A stretch of DNA of 14,243 bases from Planctomycetaceae bacterium (lineage in GTDB: Bacteria > Planctomycetota > Planctomycetia > Pirellulales > Pirellulaceae), in NCBI GenBank assembly GCA_007129635.1, contig SKVE01000249.1:1-14243 (forward strand), written 5' to 3'. Positions 7,416 to 13,616 of the stretch are shown here, piece after piece; position 1 is the stretch's first letter; every line of letters begins with the position of its first letter. The position numbers were made by a program, and so were the translations under genes. The notes below the pieces were generated by a model. The model ran no database searches. It was not told where the DNA came from and saw only the letters and a list, made by a program, of their open reading frames with translations.

Positions 7416-8804
7416 CTAAACGGCTGCCTGCAATTGGGCGTAAACTTCATCAAACGCGGCGGATGACGGAACCGGGTCCAGTTGCCACTTCGGCTCTCCG
7501 GCCCCCAAATCGGTTGCGAGGCTTTCGAAACGCTCAGCATTGCTCCGGATTCTCTCGCTGAGAGGATCAAGTTCGCTGGCCGATTGGAATGCTGCTCGGA
7601 TCGCATCGCTCGTGTCGTTCAGCCGATGCAGCGCGATGGCAAGCAATTCAAACAACATGGCTTTCGCCGTATCGCATCGGGCAAAGGCAAGCCCGCGCCG
7701 ACACATTGCCACGGCTTCGAGACCTCGTCCCGAGAGCAATGCGTGCCGAGCCAATTCTACGTAGGGCCAGACAATCATCGTGCCGCGGTCCAACGCCTGC
7801 TGAAAATCGTCGATGGCATCCGGGAGGCCCAGTTCCTGCTTGACCAGTCCCCGAGCGATCACCAACGTCGTATTCTCAGGAAACCTCTGAACGGCCTCGT
7901 CCAAGACATGTGACGATTCGTCGGTACGGCCCAGGTGCGCCAGGCAAAGCGACTTCGCGGCGTACGCACCCGCCAAAACCGAAGCCAGTTCCGGTTCCGA
8001 CGGACCCAATCGTGCAAACCCCTCACCTACGGCCTGCAGGGCCTCGTGATAGTAACGTTCCTGGCCAGACTGCAGCGCGTAGGCGTGAAGAGCGTCGGCG
8101 GCGCGGAATAACAAGCGAGCTGACGCTGATAAGTCCTGCACGTACGCCTGGCATCGTGCCAACAGTTCCGGCCAGTCCTGCATAACTTTCAGGCATTCCA
8201 GGGCCAAAACACTGTAGTTTGTGTTTCCTGGTTCCAGGCGTTTGGCGTTGTCAAAAAAAAGCAAAGCGACCTCGGGATGCCCCATTTCCATCCAGGCTCT
8301 GCCACGTAGGTAGTCCACCCCGCTTTGCGGTAGAAACCGCGGCGGCCGCCGAAGGTACTCTAAGAATTTGTCCCATTGCTTTCTCTGAAAGGCTTCGGCC
8401 TGCGCGCGTCCGAGTTCTTCTTTCGTCATGAGCGGCCAGTCGGATTCCACCCAAGTCTCCCGATCGCGCAATGAGTTGAGATCGGACGATAAACCCCAGA
8501 GCCGCTCCTTTTGTGAATCGTCGATTTCCGTCCACAAATCGTTCAACTGTTCCTCTTCAAGCTCACGGACTTCGGTCGATTCCATATCCCAGGACTGCGC
8601 CGTATGGACATCGAGAATTCGCTTCAGCCACATGGAATAGCTGACCGAAGAAATAACGGACATACCACCTTGGCCCGGCTGAGCATTGCCCTCGTTGTCA
8701 GGTGCCAGATCTCTCGCTCGAACGCCGAGTTTCGTCGCGGCGTCGCCAATCACGGGGCGCAGTGGTTCACCTTCGGCCTTCATTACTCGATAAGCAAGTG
8801 GCAT
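7416..8804 (-). CDS. Tetratricopeptide-repeat protein with a short N-terminal GGMSV module
   Basis: This 462-residue protein has no signal peptide and is probably cytoplasmic. Residues from about 160 to 430 form TPR-type helical pairs, for example 'GRAWMEMGHPEVALLFFDNAKRLEP' in part, 'LCLAHLGRTDESSHVLDEAV' and 'ARHALLSGRGLEAVAMCRRG', implying a protein-binding solenoid. The first 60 residues are a separate module with 'GDAATKLGVRARDLAP' and a GGMSV motif (46-50), followed by an acidic helical linker. I cannot name the module with confidence. GGAGG lies 5 nt before the ATG and a good promoter sits just upstream, so the gene need not depend on read-through from the esterase 67 nt upstream. It converges with the lyase-like gene across only 21 nt, with no visible terminator. 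The partner and function are unknown. Confidence 0.8.
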   Translation of the reverse strand: MPLAYRVMKAEGEPLRPVIGDAATKLGVRARDLAPDNEGNAQPGQGGMSVISSVSYSMWLKRILDVHTAQSWDMESTEVRELEEEQLNDLWTEIDDSQKERLWGLSSDLNSLRDRETWVESDWPLMTKEELGRAQAEAFQRKQWDKFLEYLRRPPRFLPQSGVDYLRGRAWMEMGHPEVALLFFDNAKRLEPGNTNYSVLALECLKVMQDWPELLARCQAYVQDLSASARLLFRAADALHAYALQSGQERYYHEALQAVGEGFARLGPSEPELASVLAGAYAAKSLCLAHLGRTDESSHVLDEAVQRFPENTTLVIARGLVKQELGLPDAIDDFQQALDRGTMIVWPYVELARHALLSGRGLEAVAMCRRGLAFARCDTAKAMLFELLAIALHRLNDTSDAIRAAFQSASELDPLSERIRSNAERFESLATDLGAGEPKWQLDPVPSSAAFDEVYAQLQAAV

Positions 8805-8824
8805 GGATTCCTCCCATTTCCGGT

Positions 8825-8853
8825 ATTATATCGTCGTCGATAAGCACTGGCGA
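8825..8853 (-). promoter_or_regulatory. Sigma70-like promoter for the TPR gene
   Basis: On the minus strand, TCGCCA (8853-8848; four of six matches to TTGACA), a 17-nt spacer and a perfect TATAAT (8830-8825) precede the ATG at 8804. Transcription would start near 8818, giving a leader of about 14 nt that still contains the GGAGG ribosome binding site. The promoter lies between the esterase stop and the TPR start. Confidence 0.5.
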
Positions 8854-8871
8854 CCATCCGACGGTGCGGAG

Positions 8872-10884
8872 TTACGGAGGCAACACGCTGCGGAGTTCGG
8901 GCAAGTCGTACAGCCGCAACGCGCCGTGGACGGCGTTCTCCAAGTTCCATCCGTCGAGATCTGGACCTTGACAAAGTTCACTCCAACTTTCCGGGCCACC
9001 GGACAGATCGACATGGTCGAAGAGAGAACACTGCAGTGCGGCCGCATGCAACGCCGGCACGGCGGCATGGCCGCGTCCGACCAAATAAATGACACCCTGC
9101 TCGGGCAATTGGGCACGCCAGGCCAGAGCCGTTTGCAGCACATCGGTGGCTCGCAGTCCCACCAAAGATCGACCCAGCATGTAAGCGATGAACGTCTCAG
9201 CACTGTTCGGTCCCATCGCTTCGGTCACCGCGCGGTAACGCCAGGGCTTCGCAGCGGTCTCGCCGTATCCGCGCAGGTCGACGGCACAAACCGCCAGCCC
9301 TTCTCGCAGCCAGTCCTCGACCCGCTCGGCGGCTTCAAGAACCGTTTCTTTACCCATCCCATCCACCCACAGCACCACCCCGCGCAGGTCGCCCGGCGGC
9401 TGAGCGACCAGGGCAGGCAGCACGATCCCGGGCTCGGGACGAAAAATCCATTTTTCCCAAAGCGTGCCGTCCACGTTCGCCTCGCCTACCCGGATCGAAT
9501 CGGCCGCATTGAGTCTAGACCGTTCGGGAATTCCGACCAGCTCACGAACCTCGGCCAGCAGTGCATCGCGTTCATCCGGATCGTTCCAGCGACGTTGACG
9601 CTCCTCGGCCAAGGCGGCCTCTTTCGCCGTCATTAGATCGAAAAACGATCGGGCGCCTTCGAGATTCAGCACACTCCCTCCCGGTGCGGCATGCAGGGCT
9701 TCGCTTGGCAACACTTCCAGTTCCGGCTCGTCCAACGCTTCATCGCGATCGAGCAACCAGCGAGCCATCCATCGAACGGCCGCCACCCGCAGCCCTGGGG
9801 AGAAGCCGTGCGTTTCGTTCACTTCGACCAGATCGACGCCTTCGGGGAAGCCTAGTCGGGAGTAAAGGCGTTTGGCTTGGCGAAATGCCTCCCAGGCGCC
9901 GTCTATTGGGACGTAATCCCGCGTGGCCGAAAGAATCAGCGTGGGCCGGGGCGCTCGCATGAGGATCAAGTCCGCATGATCCAGGCCGCGAGCGGTCTGT
10001 GCGTGAAGGTTTTGCTCGGCGTCACCCGGACCGGGGTGGACGTTCTTTCGCCGCGTGTCGGTAATGAAACAACCCGGTGCGGCCGCCCGGACGCGATCGT
10101 CCAAAGCCATCAGATAGCCGGTCATCATCCCGCCGCCCGAATTCCCCACGCAGCCCAACCGCTCCGCATCGATCTCCGGCCGCTGGCTTAGATAATCCAG
10201 GCCGCGAACGCCGTCCCAGATCATCGAGGTGGCGAGGTTTTCGCCCAGAAGAATCGGAGCGACGCCCATCAGCATGTGTTCGGTAGTGGCTCCCGTGATG
10301 CCGTACGATTCGAGCTGCTTGCGTTCGCCCTGTCCCAGCGGATCGACGCACAACACCGCCAATCCATGGACGGCCATCAGCGCGCTGGCCCGTTGGTAAA
10401 GTTCGGCCCCCTTCCCCTCGCTGCTATGGCCGCAACTGTGAAGCACGCCGGGGTGTGGGCCGGGCCCGTCGGGCAGATACAGCGTGGCGGTCACGGGAAA
10501 TCCCGGCTGACTGTAGTAGAGGATCCTCTCGATACGATACCCGTCGCGATCCAGCACCCCGGTCACTCGAGCGTCGAGGGGAGTACGTTCGGGAAAGCCG
10601 CCCAACGCCTGGATAAAGACCTCGCGCATCTCGCGTTGGTAGCCCGCCACGTCCGCCTCCTGAAACACGGATTCCACTCGAGCCAGCCGACAATCCAGCG
10701 CGCTGTCCACCTGGTCGCTCAGCCAAGCGTTCAGCATCTTCGAGGGCTCGACCTCCAACCACTCGGCGCTGCCATCCCCCTGGAGCACCCGCACCGTTTC
10801 CGCCCCTGCCGTGACGCTGCCGATCGCCGCGTGCAATAGAATGACCATCCCCATGTCAAACGGGCGGTACGAAAAAGGTTGCAC
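8872..10884 (-). CDS. Acetylxylan-esterase-like tandem alpha/beta hydrolase
   Basis: This 670-residue protein starts at GTG, with AAGGAG 9 nt upstream. The N-terminus is a plausible but weak signal peptide (cleavage near AGA-ET). The first alpha/beta-hydrolase domain (about 105-380) has a nucleophile elbow GNSGGG (247-252, Ser249), an acid in 'SATRDYVP' (Asp323) and a His in 'NETHGFS' (His359): a complete triad. A second hydrolase-like domain (about 480-665) has 'VVLWVDGMG' and 'AVDLRGYGET', but its elbow reads GRGHA (603-607) with no Ser. It is therefore probably non-catalytic and structural or carbohydrate-contacting. Such proteins are often annotated as acetylxylan esterases and remove acyl groups from polysaccharides, which suits the neighbouring sulfatase and lyase-like genes. 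The real ester substrate is unproven, and a peptidase or glucuronoyl esterase cannot be excluded. Confidence 0.8.
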   Translation of the reverse strand: MQPFSYRPFDMGMVILLHAAIGSVTAGAETVRVLQGDGSAEWLEVEPSKMLNAWLSDQVDSALDCRLARVESVFQEADVAGYQREMREVFIQALGGFPERTPLDARVTGVLDRDGYRIERILYYSQPGFPVTATLYLPDGPGPHPGVLHSCGHSSEGKGAELYQRASALMAVHGLAVLCVDPLGQGERKQLESYGITGATTEHMLMGVAPILLGENLATSMIWDGVRGLDYLSQRPEIDAERLGCVGNSGGGMMTGYLMALDDRVRAAAPGCFITDTRRKNVHPGPGDAEQNLHAQTARGLDHADLILMRAPRPTLILSATRDYVPIDGAWEAFRQAKRLYSRLGFPEGVDLVEVNETHGFSPGLRVAAVRWMARWLLDRDEALDEPELEVLPSEALHAAPGGSVLNLEGARSFFDLMTAKEAALAEERQRRWNDPDERDALLAEVRELVGIPERSRLNAADSIRVGEANVDGTLWEKWIFRPEPGIVLPALVAQPPGDLRGVVLWVDGMGKETVLEAAERVEDWLREGLAVCAVDLRGYGETAAKPWRYRAVTEAMGPNSAETFIAYMLGRSLVGLRATDVLQTALAWRAQLPEQGVIYLVGRGHAAVPALHAAALQCSLFDHVDLSGGPESWSELCQGPDLDGWNLENAVHGALRLYDLPELRSVLPP

Positions 10885-11045
10885 AATCGTTAACTCCTTA
10901 TTCTGCGTTGGCGAGCGATCGGAGAGATTACGTCAGGCGGATTCACGCGAAAGTCGTGAACCGGAAGCGATACTGGAATCATCGGATCGAACATGACACA
11001 ATGCAAGGTGTCGATCCCGTTCCGTTTCCCTAATCGAGGTGTGCA
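10885..11045. promoter_or_regulatory. Divergent intergenic region with a small inverted repeat
   Basis: This gap separates the minus-strand esterase from the plus-strand small gene, so both promoters probably lie here. The clearest structure is TTCACG (10942-10947) paired with CGTGAA (10955-10960) across 7 nt. A weaker pair is GACAC and GTGTC around 10995-11012. I could not identify convincing -35 and -10 boxes on either strand. Confidence 0.35.
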
Positions 11046-11279
11046 ATGGCTGACGAAGATCCGAACGCGAAACGTTGGGTGCAGGTCTGGAAGCAAGCGG
11101 GGCAGAGCTTGGAGGAGATCGATCGTCAGCGGTTGCGGAACCTCCGCTACGAGGACCACGTGGCGGAGATCGACGAGTTGCTCGAACTGGCTTTCCGGTT
11201 TGCCAAGCCTCGTCCCACCAGCGGCTTGGTCGAGCAACAACGGCTGTTCGCCAAACTGCGAAAGCAAGAAACCAGATGA
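11046..11279 (+). CDS. Small conserved-looking hypothetical protein
   Basis: This 77-residue soluble protein is rich in charged residues and mostly helical. It starts 'MADEDPNAKRWVQVWKQAG' and ends with a 'RPTSGLVEQQRLFAKLR' segment. The pattern (an N-terminal 'RWVxxWKxAG' and a C-terminal 'SGLVEQQ') resembles small planctomycete proteins I recall beside nucleotidyltransferase or toxin-antitoxin-like genes, but I cannot name a family. The ribosome binding site GAGGT (11036-11040) is 5 nt before the ATG. No signal peptide or membrane segment is present. The mobile repeat cluster begins about 25 nt after the stop codon, so any former downstream partner may have been displaced. Function unknown. 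Confidence 0.65.
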   Translation: MADEDPNAKRWVQVWKQAGQSLEEIDRQRLRNLRYEDHVAEIDELLELAFRFAKPRPTSGLVEQQRLFAKLRKQETR

Positions 11280-11303
11280 ATGGCATCTTCCGAGTTCAGC
11301 ATT

Positions 11304-11488
11304 GGGGTCAGAACAAGGCATTGGGGTCCAAGGCATTGGGGTCAGAGCTTCAAGGCAATGGGGGTCAGAGCTTTCAGGCAAGGCAATGGGGGTCAGAGCT
11401 TCAAGGCAATGCAATGGGGGTCAGAGCTTCATTAGCCATTAGCAACAATGGGGGTCACAATGGGGGTCAGAGCTTCATTAGCCATTAG
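11304..11488 (+). repeat. Cluster of eight GGGGTCA-type direct repeats
   Basis: The core GGGGTCA (one copy GGGGTCC) occurs with its TC at about 11308, 11327, 11342, 11365, 11393, 11421, 11455 and 11467, usually preceded by 'CAAGGCA(A/T)T' and followed by GAGCTT. The last and third-last copies carry the longer tail GAGCTTCATTAGCCATTAG (11417-11442 and 11463-11488). Spacing is irregular, from 12 to 34 nt, which fits repeated slippage or nested duplication and not a CRISPR array. Confidence 0.85.
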
Positions 11489-11659
11489 CAAGGCGTTTTG
11501 CCGAGTCAGGTGCCGTTTTCTCACAGCGGGAACCGGCGGCCTCGATTCGTCGAATCGCTTGGCCTGGCGGCGTCGACGCACAATCGGACGCTGCTCGTTG
11601 CCGCGCGACATCACGTGATAGTGGGCACCTGGGTATTCAATCCGCAAAGGTCGAGCCAT
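11432..11659 (-). pseudogene. N-terminal remnant of a REP-associated tyrosine (IS200-like) transposase
   Basis: The frame begins 'MARPLRIEYPGAHYHVMSRG' and continues 'NEQRPIV', the highly characteristic N-terminus of RAYT/TnpA-REP transposases. After about residue 27 it changes to an Arg-rich stretch unlike the family, and its last 20 or so residues are simply translated repeat sequence (NALLMANEALTP). Intact members are roughly 200 residues or more and contain a His-hydrophobic-His motif in an 'MPNHxH' context plus a catalytic Tyr. None of that is present, so this 75-codon frame is a deletion remnant that probably marks one end of the element. Confidence 0.75.
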
Positions 11660-11698
11660 AATGGAACAGGAAACCTGGAGTAAAATGCCCTGTCAACA

Positions 11699-11742
11699 CT
11701 ATTGGCTAATGAAGCTCTGACCCCGTTCACTGACCCCGTTCA
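11699..11742 (-). repeat. Inverted copy of the GGGGTCA repeat
   Basis: On the minus strand this reads as two GAACGGGGTCA units, the second continuing into GAGCTTCATTAGCCAATAG. The segment 11699-11724 is the reverse complement of 11417-11442 with one mismatch. It lies 40 nt upstream of the transposase remnant's ATG (11659, minus strand) and so faces the direct cluster across the remnant, giving the element inverted ends. Confidence 0.8.
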
Positions 11743-11747
11743 CAATC

Positions 11748-11776
11748 TTGCGGGAATTCCCGGTTCCTGTCAAAAT
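11748..11776 (+). promoter_or_regulatory. Weak promoter with a 12-bp palindrome upstream of the antitoxin gene
   Basis: TTGCGG (11748-11753), a 17-nt spacer and CAAAAT (11771-11776) form a weak sigma70-like promoter. The perfect palindrome CGGGAATTCCCG (11751-11762) overlaps the -35 box and spacer. Toxin-antitoxin operons are usually repressed by their own antitoxin at such a site, so this is a candidate autoregulatory operator. It begins 6 nt after the mobile repeat ends. Confidence 0.35.
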
Positions 11777-11797
11777 GGTCGGTGGGAGGGATACGAA

Positions 11798-12070
11798 ATG
11801 AACCTGACTGCGCCTGAGAAATCGGCGGTTGCCAATGGCGAGGCTGTACGAGTCTCGGAGGACGGCCTGGAGTGCGTGGTTTTGCGCGCGGACGTTTACG
11901 ACCGTCTGAAACACCTGCTGTACGATGATCGCCAATGGACGGACATGGATTTGCGACGGATCCTCGCCAAATCGGCGGAGGGCAACGGTTGGAACGAACC
12001 GGCAATGGATGACTACGACCACTACGACGAAAGGCTTGCAAAGAGATGGCAGTCAGTCGAGGAGACGTAG
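11798..12070 (+). CDS. Antitoxin of a type II MazF/PemK-class toxin-antitoxin pair
   Basis: This 90-residue acidic protein lies directly upstream of a MazF/PemK-like toxin gene and overlaps it by 25 nt, the classic antitoxin position. The N-terminal part 'GEAVRVSEDGLECVVLRADVYDR' resembles the short beta-strand and helix region of Phd- or MazE-like antitoxins. The C-terminal 'WNEPAMDDYDHYDERLAKRW' is acidic and probably unfolded until it binds the toxin. The assignment rests mainly on context. The ATG at 11798 has GGGAGG 8 nt upstream. A longer frame back to 11702 merely reads through the mobile repeat and is rejected. Regulation by the overlapping palindrome upstream is likely but unproven. 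Confidence 0.7.
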   Translation: MNLTAPEKSAVANGEAVRVSEDGLECVVLRADVYDRLKHLLYDDRQWTDMDLRRILAKSAEGNGWNEPAMDDYDHYDERLAKRWQSVEET

Positions 12071-12402
12071 TGCTTGCATTCGTCGAGAATGTTGGCGCAA
12101 GCGGCGGCAAACTCCGCCCGGCGTTGGTAGTTCAGTCAGACCGGAACAACTCGCGGCTGAACGAGACGATTCTAGCGGCCATTACAAGCAACACGTCGCG
12201 AATCGACGAAGCCCATCAGCTACTCATCGACATCTCGACCGAGGAGGGGGCCGCGTCCGGTTTGCTGCATCGTTCGGCGGTTCGTTGCGAACGACTGCAC
12301 ACTATACCGCAATCGGACATCCGGCGGTCCATCGGGCATTTACCGGAAATGGTGATGCGGCACATCGACGTCTGTCTGAAAGCTTCCCTCGGGATTTCTT
12401 GA
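12046..12402 (+). CDS. MazF/PemK-family endoribonuclease toxin
   Basis: This 118-residue protein has the family features: the N-terminal 'SRGDVVLAF' (the Arg-Gly-Asp region), 'KLRPALVVQSDRNN' (the RPALVV strand) and 'ILAAITSN' (the Thr-Ser region). Family members are sequence-specific mRNA interferases neutralised by a cognate antitoxin. The length is normal and no disrupting mutation is visible, so it is probably functional. The start lies inside the antitoxin gene, which implies translational coupling. In place of the more usual 'NPT' some residues are variant (SDRNN), so cleavage specificity cannot be predicted. Confidence 0.85.
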   Translation: MAVSRGDVVLAFVENVGASGGKLRPALVVQSDRNNSRLNETILAAITSNTSRIDEAHQLLIDISTEEGAASGLLHRSAVRCERLHTIPQSDIRRSIGHLPEMVMRHIDVCLKASLGIS

Positions 12403-12664
12403 ACACCGCTCACCGCACAACCTCCTCTCTGACAACCGGTGCCGAACTCCAAGAGGACTTGTCCAACACTCGCCGAAATCGAAGCGGCATCGGTTTTCGG
12501 TGAGATTTCACCAAGCATGCGTGAAGCGGGGCCGGGCAGCAACCGAGGCCGCGATACTTGTGCATCTTGACGGACGGGGAGACGTGAGCGACGATAAAGT
12601 GCGGGGTCTGCTGGTTGTTTGACGGATCGCGTCGACAGCTTGGATTGAGTCGAACCTGCGAGGA
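12403..12664. other. Low-coding stretch after the toxin gene
   Basis: No frame here has both a ribosome binding site and a recognisable protein. A minus-strand frame of 136 codons (12410-12820) has an irregular composition and no supporting start signal. A short plus-strand frame ending at the TGA at 12620-12622 reads 'KRGRAATEAAILVHLDGRGD' but is only about 33 codons from its GTG. The stretch may be decayed sequence. Confidence 0.4.
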
Positions 12665-12928
12665 TTGGAAGTCGCGGTGGTTCCGAAGTTTCTCATCAAA
12701 GATCAGCGTTACGGCGTAGCGTATTTGCTGTTCTTGGCAGAAGATCCCCGCAGACGGGGGTTCGAGATCAGGTGCGTCGATGCGGTAGTCTTGGATTACA
12801 ACATGGAGTTGGTCCATCACTGGCCCGAGGGCGATCCTTGTCCGGAGGTGTGTGTTGGACGGGCCAAGGATGATCCGAAGCGGTACAAGGTTTTCCGGTA
12901 CGGCAGTGACTGCGATGCGGCCGGATAG
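12665..12928 (+). CDS. Doubtful small hypothetical ORF
   Basis: An 87-codon frame begins at TTG. It has a reasonable mixed composition (for example 'VVPKFLIKDQRYGVAYLLFL' and 'VVLDYNMELVHHWPEGDPC') and ends in 'YGSDCDAAG'. No domain is recognised. The GAGG just before the TTG is too close to act as a normal ribosome binding site, and the frame extends upstream without a start to the TGA at 12620. It may be the 3' part of a decayed gene. Kept at low confidence because the opposite strand offers nothing better. Confidence 0.25.
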   Translation: MEVAVVPKFLIKDQRYGVAYLLFLAEDPRRRGFEIRCVDAVVLDYNMELVHHWPEGDPCPEVCVGRAKDDPKRYKVFRYGSDCDAAG

Positions 12929-13086
12929 GAACGGGTGCCCGAGCCACCCGACCGACCGAAGGCCTCCAAGAGCACAGGAGACCTACGGTCGGCGGTTTCG
13001 GCCGGGTCGGAGACCCTCGCCGAGCAGGCCAGTCCGCGGGATTCTGGGTCGGAACGGTATGCTCGCACAAATATCGTTTATACTGG

Positions 13087-13104
13087 CGAACAAATCTCTG
13101 TTCG
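13087..13104. promoter_or_regulatory. Small inverted repeat in the leader of the broken secreted-protein gene
   Basis: CGAACA (13087-13092) and TGTTCG (13099-13104) are perfect inverted arms around a 6-nt centre. They lie between the TATACT box and the AGGAGG ribosome binding site. This could be an operator or a leader hairpin. The half-site spacing does not match the common LexA boxes. Confidence 0.3.
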
Positions 13105-13118
13105 TAGGAGGATTGGAC

Positions 13119-13512
13119 GTGCTTTACAGAATGACTGGCCGGTGGTGTGGCCATGTGATGGTTGTGGTTGTCTCGTGCGCCGCGTGTCTTGCCGTTGCGG
13201 CCGAGCGTCTCGGCAGGCACGACGCTCGAAGTCGATCTGTCGCGATAGCGTCTGCCGGCGGGGGAGCATCGCTTGGTGCTGGCGAAAGTGGAGCGGCCCC
13301 AAGGGCGATTTGGGCGGGAGCAGATCCGAGGGGCAGATGACGCTGCGATCCGCGATGCCAAAATCGACTATGATGACGAGGCCGGAGAGATGCGGCTGCT
13401 GGTCGTCGTAAGCAGATCGCCGTATCGAAGCCGGGTAGGGTTGATCGAGTCTGATAGCGAAGGCAATTTCCTAACACGGCCTCGTGTCCTCGGCCGCAAC
13501 CAAGTAGGTTGA
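13119..13512 (+). pseudogene. Broken gene for a small secreted protein
   Basis: A GTG at 13119 has AGGAGG 7 nt upstream and a TATACT (13079-13084) further up. It opens a frame with a clear signal peptide (MLYRMTGRWCGHVMVVVVSC, then ACLAVAA). Downstream, that frame becomes Gly/Ala/Arg-rich and stops at 13340. The next frame instead reads sensibly from about 13207 as 'VSAGTTLEVDLSR', then a TAG at 13246-13248, then 'RLPAGEHRLVLAKVERPQG' through 'KIDYDDEAGEMRLLVVVSRS' to a TGA at 13510-13512. This suggests one frameshift and one nonsense mutation in a former secreted protein. The last codons read into a palindromic repeat, so the original C-terminus is lost. Sequencing error is an alternative explanation. 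No family recognised. Confidence 0.4.
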
Positions 13513-13553
13513 GTCCTCTGGCGCGACCCGGTCGGGACAGAGTCCCAACCTAC
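13504..13553. repeat. Imperfect palindromic repeat (GTAGGTTG...CAACCTAC)
   Basis: GTAGGTTG (13504-13511) pairs with CAACCTAC (13546-13553). Inner segments (GACTC/GAGTC-like, and GACC with GGTC) continue the stem imperfectly across the whole 50 nt. The right half, with 'GGGACAGAGTCCCAACC', resembles an interspersed palindrome that I recall as common between planctomycete genes. It overlaps the stop codon of the broken secreted-protein gene and could act as a transcript-end hairpin, though no T-run follows. Confidence 0.6.
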
Positions 13554-13554
13554 G

Positions 13555-13581
13555 AAGATGCGCGCTCCGTGCTCGCATCTT
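13555..13581. repeat. Hairpin with a perfect 8-bp stem upstream of the beta-helix gene
   Basis: AAGATGCG (13555-13562) is perfectly complementary to CGCATCTT (13574-13581), with an 11-nt loop. It directly follows the larger palindrome and ends 35 nt before the next ATG. It could be a weak terminator or a leader structure; there is no T-run. Confidence 0.45.
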
Positions 13582-13616
13582 ACAGGCGAAGACACTATTC
13601 TTCACGGAGAACCGAC

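Larger units (their letters stand above)
11304..11742. mobile_element. REP/RAYT-type element: direct repeat cluster, decayed transposase fragment, inverted copy
   Basis: A run of short GGGGTCA repeats (11304-11488), a minus-strand N-terminal fragment of a REP-associated tyrosine transposase (up to 11659) and an inverted repeat copy (11699-11742) form one unit. The 26-nt segment at 11417-11442 matches the reverse complement of 11699-11724 with a single mismatch. The unit sits between the small gene and the toxin-antitoxin pair. Because the transposase is not complete, the unit looks like a non-autonomous, MITE-like derivative. Mobilisation would need a full-length transposase elsewhere. Confidence 0.7.

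Noticed and set aside
11304..11488. Possible CRISPR array
   Set aside because: Repeat units are only about 7-26 nt, spacing varies from 12 to 34 nt, spacers are largely repeat-derived and no cas genes are present.
11702..11797. Extended N-terminus of the antitoxin starting within the repeat
   Set aside because: The extra 32 residues are translated mobile repeat and lack a ribosome binding site. The ATG at 11798 has a strong GGGAGG.
12410..12820. A 136-codon minus-strand frame after the toxin gene
   Set aside because: No recognisable domain, irregular composition and no start signal; it overlaps an equally weak plus-strand frame.
13087..13104. LexA-like SOS box
   Set aside because: The GAAC and GTTC half-sites are separated by 8 nt, not the 4 nt of the Gram-positive-type LexA box, and the nearby gene appears broken.
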